The notes below the pieces were generated by a model. It searched no databases, had not been told where the DNA came from, and saw nothing but the letters and a program-made list of their open reading frames with translations. A stretch of DNA of 64,000 nucleotides. Source: Nitrospirota bacterium. Its GTDB lineage: Bacteria > Nitrospirota > Thermodesulfovibrionia > Thermodesulfovibrionales > JdFR-88. This document shows positions 59,828-64,000 of this stretch, one piece after another (position 1 is the first letter of the stretch; each line of letters starts with the position of its first letter). Location: positions 185,001 to 249,000 of the forward strand of contig JAJYJS010000001.1 of the NCBI GenBank assembly GCA_021789215.1, read 5' to 3'. The position numbers and the translations under genes were made by a program.

Positions 59828-62800
59828 ACGGCCTCGCCGACAGTCTTTAGAAATGAATCGCCCTGCACCCGGCAGGCGGTCTCTATGAGGACCTCGTACC
59901 CCCCGGATGTGAGTTTTATATAAAGCGGCTGTCCGCCCTTGTTGGCCTGCGCAAGCGCGAGGAGCCTCTGGAGCCCTTCCTCGTCCCGCACGGGCACCTC
60001 TATTTTGCCATTCCTGTTGCCGTTGCCTGAAAAATTTTTCACCGCGTCGTCCAGGTGTTTTATCTGTCTGGCCAGTATCTTGGCCCCCTTTTCCGTTATA
60101 TCCAGCGTCCCCTTCACAAGCACCGGGGTGTCCTTTTTCAGCATCTCGCCATGCTCCAGGTAGAGGTCGGGGAAGACCACCACCTCCACGGAGCCCTCGT
60201 CGTCATCGAGGGTGAGGGCCGCCATCAGGCCCTTCTCCTTTGTCTTGAGCTTCTTCACGGCCCCTATCATCCCGGCAACCGCCACCTCGGACTTGTCCTC
60301 CAGGTCCGGCAGCGCCCCCGTCTTCACAGTCTCCCTGAGGATGGCGCCCTTCATGTAGCGGCGCAGGGGATTGCCCGATATGTAGAAGCCCAGGGCCTCC
60401 TTCTCGAAGCTTAAAAACTCCTTCTCATCCCACTCGGGTTTTTTATTCTCTCCCTGTCCCTCGCCGCCGAAGGCGGCGTCGAAGATGCTCCTTTGCTTCA
60501 AGGACCTGCCCTTTTCCCGGCTCTCAAGCATCTCCCAGCAGCCGCGCCTCGTCTCGCCCAGGGAGTCGAACGCCCCGGCCTTCACAAGCGCCTCAAGGAC
60601 TTTTTTGTTCACCTTCCGGGAGTTTATCCTCTCAAGGAAGTCCTCAAAGCCCTTGAAGGCCCCGTTGCTTGCACGCTCCTCCACGACGGCCTCCACCGCC
60701 TGCGCGCCCGCGCCCTTGAGCGCCCCCATCCCGAACCTTATCGAATCCCCCATCACCCTGAACTCCCCGTCGGAGACGTTTATGTCCGGCGGGAGCACCT
60801 TTATCCCCATGCTCAGGCTTTCCTTGATGAAAGACATTATCTTGTCGGTGTTGTCCAGGTCTATGCTCATGTTGGCGGCCATGAACTCCACCGGGTAGTG
60901 CGCCTTGAGGTAGGCCGTCTGATACGCCACCAGGGCGTATGCCGCCGAGTGGGACTTGTTGAAGCCGTACTCGGCGAACTTGGCCATCAGGTCGAAGAGT
61001 TTTTTGGCCTTCGCCTCCGGCACCTTGTTTTCCTTCGCCCCCTTTATGAAGGCGTCCTTCTGTTTCTCCATCTCCTCGGGCTTTTTCTTCCCCATCGCCT
61101 TGCGGAGGATGTCGGCCTGCCCCAGGCTGAAGCCCGCCAGGAGGTGGGCTATCTGCATGACCTGCTCCTGGTAGAGGATTACGCCGTATGTCTCGTCCAG
61201 TATGTCCTTTAGCTGGGGCAGGTCGTACTTGACCGGTATGAGGCCCTTCTTCCTCTTTATGAAGTCCTCTATCATGCCGCTGCCGATGGGGCCCGGCCTG
61301 TAAAGGGCATTCAGCGCGATGAGGTCCTCGAACCGCTCCATCCCCATCTTCAAAAGGATGTCCTTCATCCCCGCGCTTTCAAGCTGGAAGACCCCGGTGC
61401 TCTGCCCGGCCCCGAGGAGGGCGTAGGTCTCCCGGTCGTCCATGGGGATTTTGGAGATGTCCAGCGCGCCGCCGTTTTCCCTTATGAACCTTACCGTCTT
61501 TTTGATGACGGTGAGGGTCTTGAGCCCTAAAAGGTCGAACTTCACAAGCCCCACGCTGTCTATTGAGCCCATGTCGAACTGCGTGGTGACCGTGCCGTCC
61601 GTGGGGTTCTTGTAAAGCGGGGCTATCTCCGTGAGCGGCCCGGGTGCGATGACGATGCCCGCCGCGTGGGTGGAGGCATGCCTTGAAAGCCCCTCAAGGC
61701 GCTTTGCTATGTCTATCAGCTCCTTTATGGCGGCCTCGGTGCCGTAAAGCTCCTTGAGCTTTGGCTCCATCTCCAGCGCGGACTGGAGCGAGACATGGAG
61801 CCCGTCGGGCACCAGCTTGGCGATCCTGTCCACCTCCTGGTAGGGGATGTCCATCGCCCTGCCCACGTCCCTTATGGCGGCCTTGGCCCCGAGCGTCCCG
61901 AAGGTTATTATCTGGGCCACGTGCTCCTGCCCGTAGCGCTCCGAGACGTAGTTGATTATCTCCTGCCGCCTGTCGCGGCAGAAGTCGGTGTCCACGTCGG
62001 GCATGCTCACGCGCTCCGGGTTCAAAAACCTCTCGAAGAGGAGCCCGTAGCGGATGGGGTCTATCTCGGTTATGCCAAGACAGTAGGAGACGAGGCTCCC
62101 GGCGGCCGAGCCCCTTCCGGGCCCCACGGGTATGCCGTTGCGCTTGGCGTAGTTAATAAAGTCCCACACGATGAGGAAGTAGGAGGGATAGCCCATCTTC
62201 TTTATGACTGAAAGTTCGTGCGCGAGCCTCTTCCTGTATTGCTCCGGCGGGTTTTCCCCGAGCTTCCTGTGCAGCCCCTCCATGACGAGCTTTTCGACGA
62301 ACTCTTCCGGCGGGGAGCCGTCCTCCGTCTGGAATTTGGGCAGGAGCGTCGTCTTCAGGTTGAACTCCACGTTGCACCTTTCGGCTATCTCCACCGTGTT
62401 GCGGAGGGCCTCCGGCAGCTCGCTGAAGGCGGCGTGCATCTCCTCAGGGCTCTTGAAGTAAAGCCCGTCGCCCTGGAAGCGCAGCCTCGAGGGGTCGTTC
62501 ACCGTCTTGCCCGTCCCGATGCAGAGCAGTATGTCGTGCGCCCTGGCGTCCTCTTTCCTCAAGTAATGGCAGTCGTTTGTGGCGACAACCTTTATGTTCA
62601 GCTCCCGCGCAAGCTCAAGGAGTTTTTTGTTAAGCTCCACCTGCTCGGCAAGCCCGTTTTCCTGAAGCTCTATGAAATAGTTTTCCGGGCCGAGCACGTG
62701 CTTGTAGTAGAGGGCGGTCTCCCGGGCCTTGTCCTTCATGTCGCGGGAGAGGTAATAGGGCACCTCGCCCTTCATGCAGGCCGTAAGCACTATGAGCCCC

Positions 62801-63198
62801 CCGCTGTACTGCTCGAAAATCTCCCTGTCTATGCGGGGCCTGTAGTAAAAACCCTCCGTGTAGGCCCTTGAGACCAGGTTCACGAGGTTTCTGTAGCCGT
62901 CGTTGTCCCGCGCCAGCACCACCAGGTGGAAGGGGCTCTTTTCGTCCCCTTTCTGCCTGTCCAGCCTGCTCCCCGGCGCGACGTAAACCTCCGCGCCGAT
63001 GACGGGCTTTATGTCCGCCTTTGTGGTCTTTTTGTAGAAGTCCACCGCGCCGAAGAGGTTGCCGTGGTCCGTGATGGCCACTGCGGGCAGGTTCCAGCCC
63101 TTTGCCGTCTCCACCAGCTCGGATATCTTTATGGCTCCGTCCAGCAGGCTGTACTCGGAATGCAGGTGCAGGGGGACGTAATCAGCGTGTCTTTGCAT
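59824..63198 (-). CDS. dnaE: DNA polymerase III alpha subunit
   Basis: A 1124-residue replicative polymerase of normal DnaE length. N-terminal PHP domain ([19 protein letters not shown]), C-family palm with the catalytic aspartates ([15 protein letters not shown]), the fingers region ([24 protein letters not shown]), helix-hairpin-helix, OB fold ([39 protein letters not shown]) and a C-terminal tau-binding region. First gene of the dnaE-accA operon. Confidence 0.98.
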   Translation of the reverse strand: MQRHADYVPLHLHSEYSLLDGAIKISELVETAKGWNLPAVAITDHGNLFGAVDFYKKTTKADIKPVIGAEVYVAPGSRLDRQKGDEKSPFHLVVLARDNDGYRNLVNLVSRAYTEGFYYRPRIDREIFEQYSGGLIVLTACMKGEVPYYLSRDMKDKARETALYYKHVLGPENYFIELQENGLAEQVELNKKLLELARELNIKVVATNDCHYLRKEDARAHDILLCIGTGKTVNDPSRLRFQGDGLYFKSPEEMHAAFSELPEALRNTVEIAERCNVEFNLKTTLLPKFQTEDGSPPEEFVEKLVMEGLHRKLGENPPEQYRKRLAHELSVIKKMGYPSYFLIVWDFINYAKRNGIPVGPGRGSAAGSLVSYCLGITEIDPIRYGLLFERFLNPERVSMPDVDTDFCRDRRQEIINYVSERYGQEHVAQIITFGTLGAKAAIRDVGRAMDIPYQEVDRIAKLVPDGLHVSLQSALEMEPKLKELYGTEAAIKELIDIAKRLEGLSRHASTHAAGIVIAPGPLTEIAPLYKNPTDGTVTTQFDMGSIDSVGLVKFDLLGLKTLTVIKKTVRFIRENGGALDISKIPMDDRETYALLGAGQSTGVFQLESAGMKDILLKMGMERFEDLIALNALYRPGPIGSGMIEDFIKRKKGLIPVKYDLPQLKDILDETYGVILYQEQVMQIAHLLAGFSLGQADILRKAMGKKKPEEMEKQKDAFIKGAKENKVPEAKAKKLFDLMAKFAEYGFNKSHSAAYALVAYQTAYLKAHYPVEFMAANMSIDLDNTDKIMSFIKESLSMGIKVLPPDINVSDGEFRVMGDSIRFGMGALKGAGAQAVEAVVEERASNGAFKGFEDFLERINSRKVNKKVLEALVKAGAFDSLGETRRGCWEMLESREKGRSLKQRSIFDAAFGGEGQGENKKPEWDEKEFLSFEKEALGFYISGNPLRRYMKGAILRETVKTGALPDLEDKSEVAVAGMIGAVKKLKTKEKGLMAALTLDDDEGSVEVVVFPDLYLEHGEMLKKDTPVLVKGTLDITEKGAKILARQIKHLDDAVKNFSGNGNRNGKIEVPVRDEEGLQRLLALAQANKGGQPLYIKLTSGGYEVLIETACRVQGDSFLKTVGEAV

Positions 63199-63225
63199 AT
63201 GAAAATATTAACTGCCCGGATTGGG

Positions 63226-63678
63226 CTAAGTCAAACCGGGGAAACTATAAAACGGGGGCCATGCTGGCGCCGGCTTGCCCAGAAACCGGGCGAGACGCTT
63301 CGAAAGTTTCCTGATATTTTTAATTTCACATTCCCAGACCACAAGCACTCGCCAGCCAAGCGCTGTGAGTTTATCCTCATTCTCTTTATCCCGGCGTTGA
63401 TTCCTGGCCAATTTCGGCGCCCAGTATTTAATTCTGGTCTTTGGGATATGTGAATCAATGCATCCCGGGTGCTGATGCCAAAAACAGCCACGGACTTCAA
63501 CTATGCTCTTAAGCCTGGGAAGTACAATATCGGGTTTGCCTGGGAGGTCCGCTACATGCAAGCGGAACCTGAAACCCATGGCATGAATGAGCCGCCGCAC
63601 TGTCATTTCAGGCAAAGTATCGCGGCTTCTTATGAGGCGCATATTCGCAGAGCGGCGTTCAGGCGGGACGATATCCAT
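63226..63678 (-). CDS. vsr: Very short patch repair endonuclease (Vsr)
   Basis: A 150-residue nicking enzyme for T:G mismatches: MDIVPPERRSANMRLIRSRDTLPEMTVRRLIHAMGFRFRLH, DLPGKPDIVLPRLKSIVEVRGCFWHQHPGC, YWAPKLARNQRRDKENEDKLTALGWRVLVVWECE. The catalytic Asp of KPDIV and the Cys/His zinc ligands are visible. Vsr usually accompanies a C5-cytosine methyltransferase; none is in the window, but the gene is near the right edge. It lies 27 bp upstream of dnaE, in the same direction. Confidence 0.92.
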   Translation of the reverse strand: MDIVPPERRSANMRLIRSRDTLPEMTVRRLIHAMGFRFRLHVADLPGKPDIVLPRLKSIVEVRGCFWHQHPGCIDSHIPKTRIKYWAPKLARNQRRDKENEDKLTALGWRVLVVWECEIKNIRKLSKRLARFLGKPAPAWPPFYSFPGLT

Positions 63679-63704
63679 AAATCTTGCTCTAACAGGGTAA
63701 AGTC

Positions 63705-63842
63705 TTATTTATTGATGTTTGCCAGCGTTTCGGCCGTTTGTTTTGGAAATTTCCGGACCAGCCAGCGGAGCACCTCAACCTGGTCGGACCCTGTCGCACG
63801 CCGCACTTGCACTAACAGTTTCTGCAATGACGGGCGGTCCAT
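63705..63842 (-). pseudogene. Fragment of a small protein, possibly broken
   Basis: A 45-codon frame (MDRPSLQKLLVQVRRATGSDQVEVLRWLVRKFPKQ...) whose in-frame upstream extension is also protein-like (THFSLDTVALNGCSVCNEGARNLT, with a C-x2-C pair) but has no start before a TAA; a further ATG with 15 codons stands before that TAA, in the same frame. This looks like one gene interrupted by a stop, or two short genes. Not recognised. Confidence 0.35.
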
Positions 63843-64000
63843 GGTCAGGTTTCGAGCACCTTCATTACAAACAGAACATCCATTGAGAGCGACCGTGTCA
63901 AGAGAAAAATGCGTGCCGTTGGTCTTTTATTCTTTAAGACCATAAGTTGCCAGAGGTCCTTTGACACGTATCATCTGACTCGCCTTTCTTAAAACGATGC

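Overview
The window is a gene-dense, roughly 58-60% GC stretch of a Gram-negative chromosome close to the replication origin. It starts inside dnaA, continues with dnaN and gyrB, and carries parA-parB with a candidate parS site. Heavy use of ATA (Ile) and AGG (Arg) codons, the DUF4390-ntrY-ntrX block, many c-type cytochromes and a Geobacter-like cGAMP riboswitch point to an anaerobic or microaerobic Desulfobacterota/Nitrospirota-type bacterium. That placement is inference from gene content.

Layout. 1-5.5 kb: dnaA end, dnaN, a RelBE-type toxin-antitoxin pair where recF often lies, a secreted protein, gyrB. 5.5-9.4 kb: APS kinase, a sulfotransferase and small membrane or hypothetical genes, with mobile repeats. 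9.5-16.2 kb: a heme-binding chemoreceptor, small periplasmic proteins, a triheme cytochrome, a two-component system and a 1-Cys peroxiredoxin. 16.4-18.5 kb: a cGAMP-type riboswitch controlling a lipoprotein with two cytochrome c modules. 18.9-23.5 kb: CBS, DUF2267, DUF2147 and blue-copper proteins, then a radical SAM/type III polyketide synthase pair. 23.5-26.4 kb: two minus-strand c-di-GMP-I riboswitches with their promoters, an exported FKBP and a lipoprotein. 26.4-31.6 kb: an AICAR-transformylase-only PurH homologue, LOG-like protein, DUF4390 and ntrY. 31.6-38.4 kb: an AT-richer island (HicB-like, PaeR7I-family restriction-modification pair, type IIG enzyme, DUF3800) that separates ntrY from ntrX and carries an exact 85-bp copy of the ntrX start. 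38.4-45.6 kb: ntrX, parS, a REC-PilZ regulator, parAB, VapC/Phd, nadA, a lytic transglycosylase and a cold-shock protein. 45.8-48.7 kb: LolA-like protein, rimP, nusA. 48.9-53.7 kb: a large secreted repeat protein and a 9-10 heme cytochrome. 53.8-63.7 kb: HD, VOC and UDG proteins, tRNA-Leu, ChaN, a BrnT-like orphan, accA, dnaE and vsr.

Shared themes are cyclic-dinucleotide control (one cGAMP and two c-di-GMP riboswitches, plus a PilZ regulator), extracytoplasmic electron transfer (four heme-protein loci and a cupredoxin), and recent insertion of mobile or defence DNA (two copies of a 147-bp MITE, several dispersed repeat families, four toxin-antitoxin-like loci and the restriction island). All calls rest on reading the sequence and on knowledge of protein families; no database search was run.
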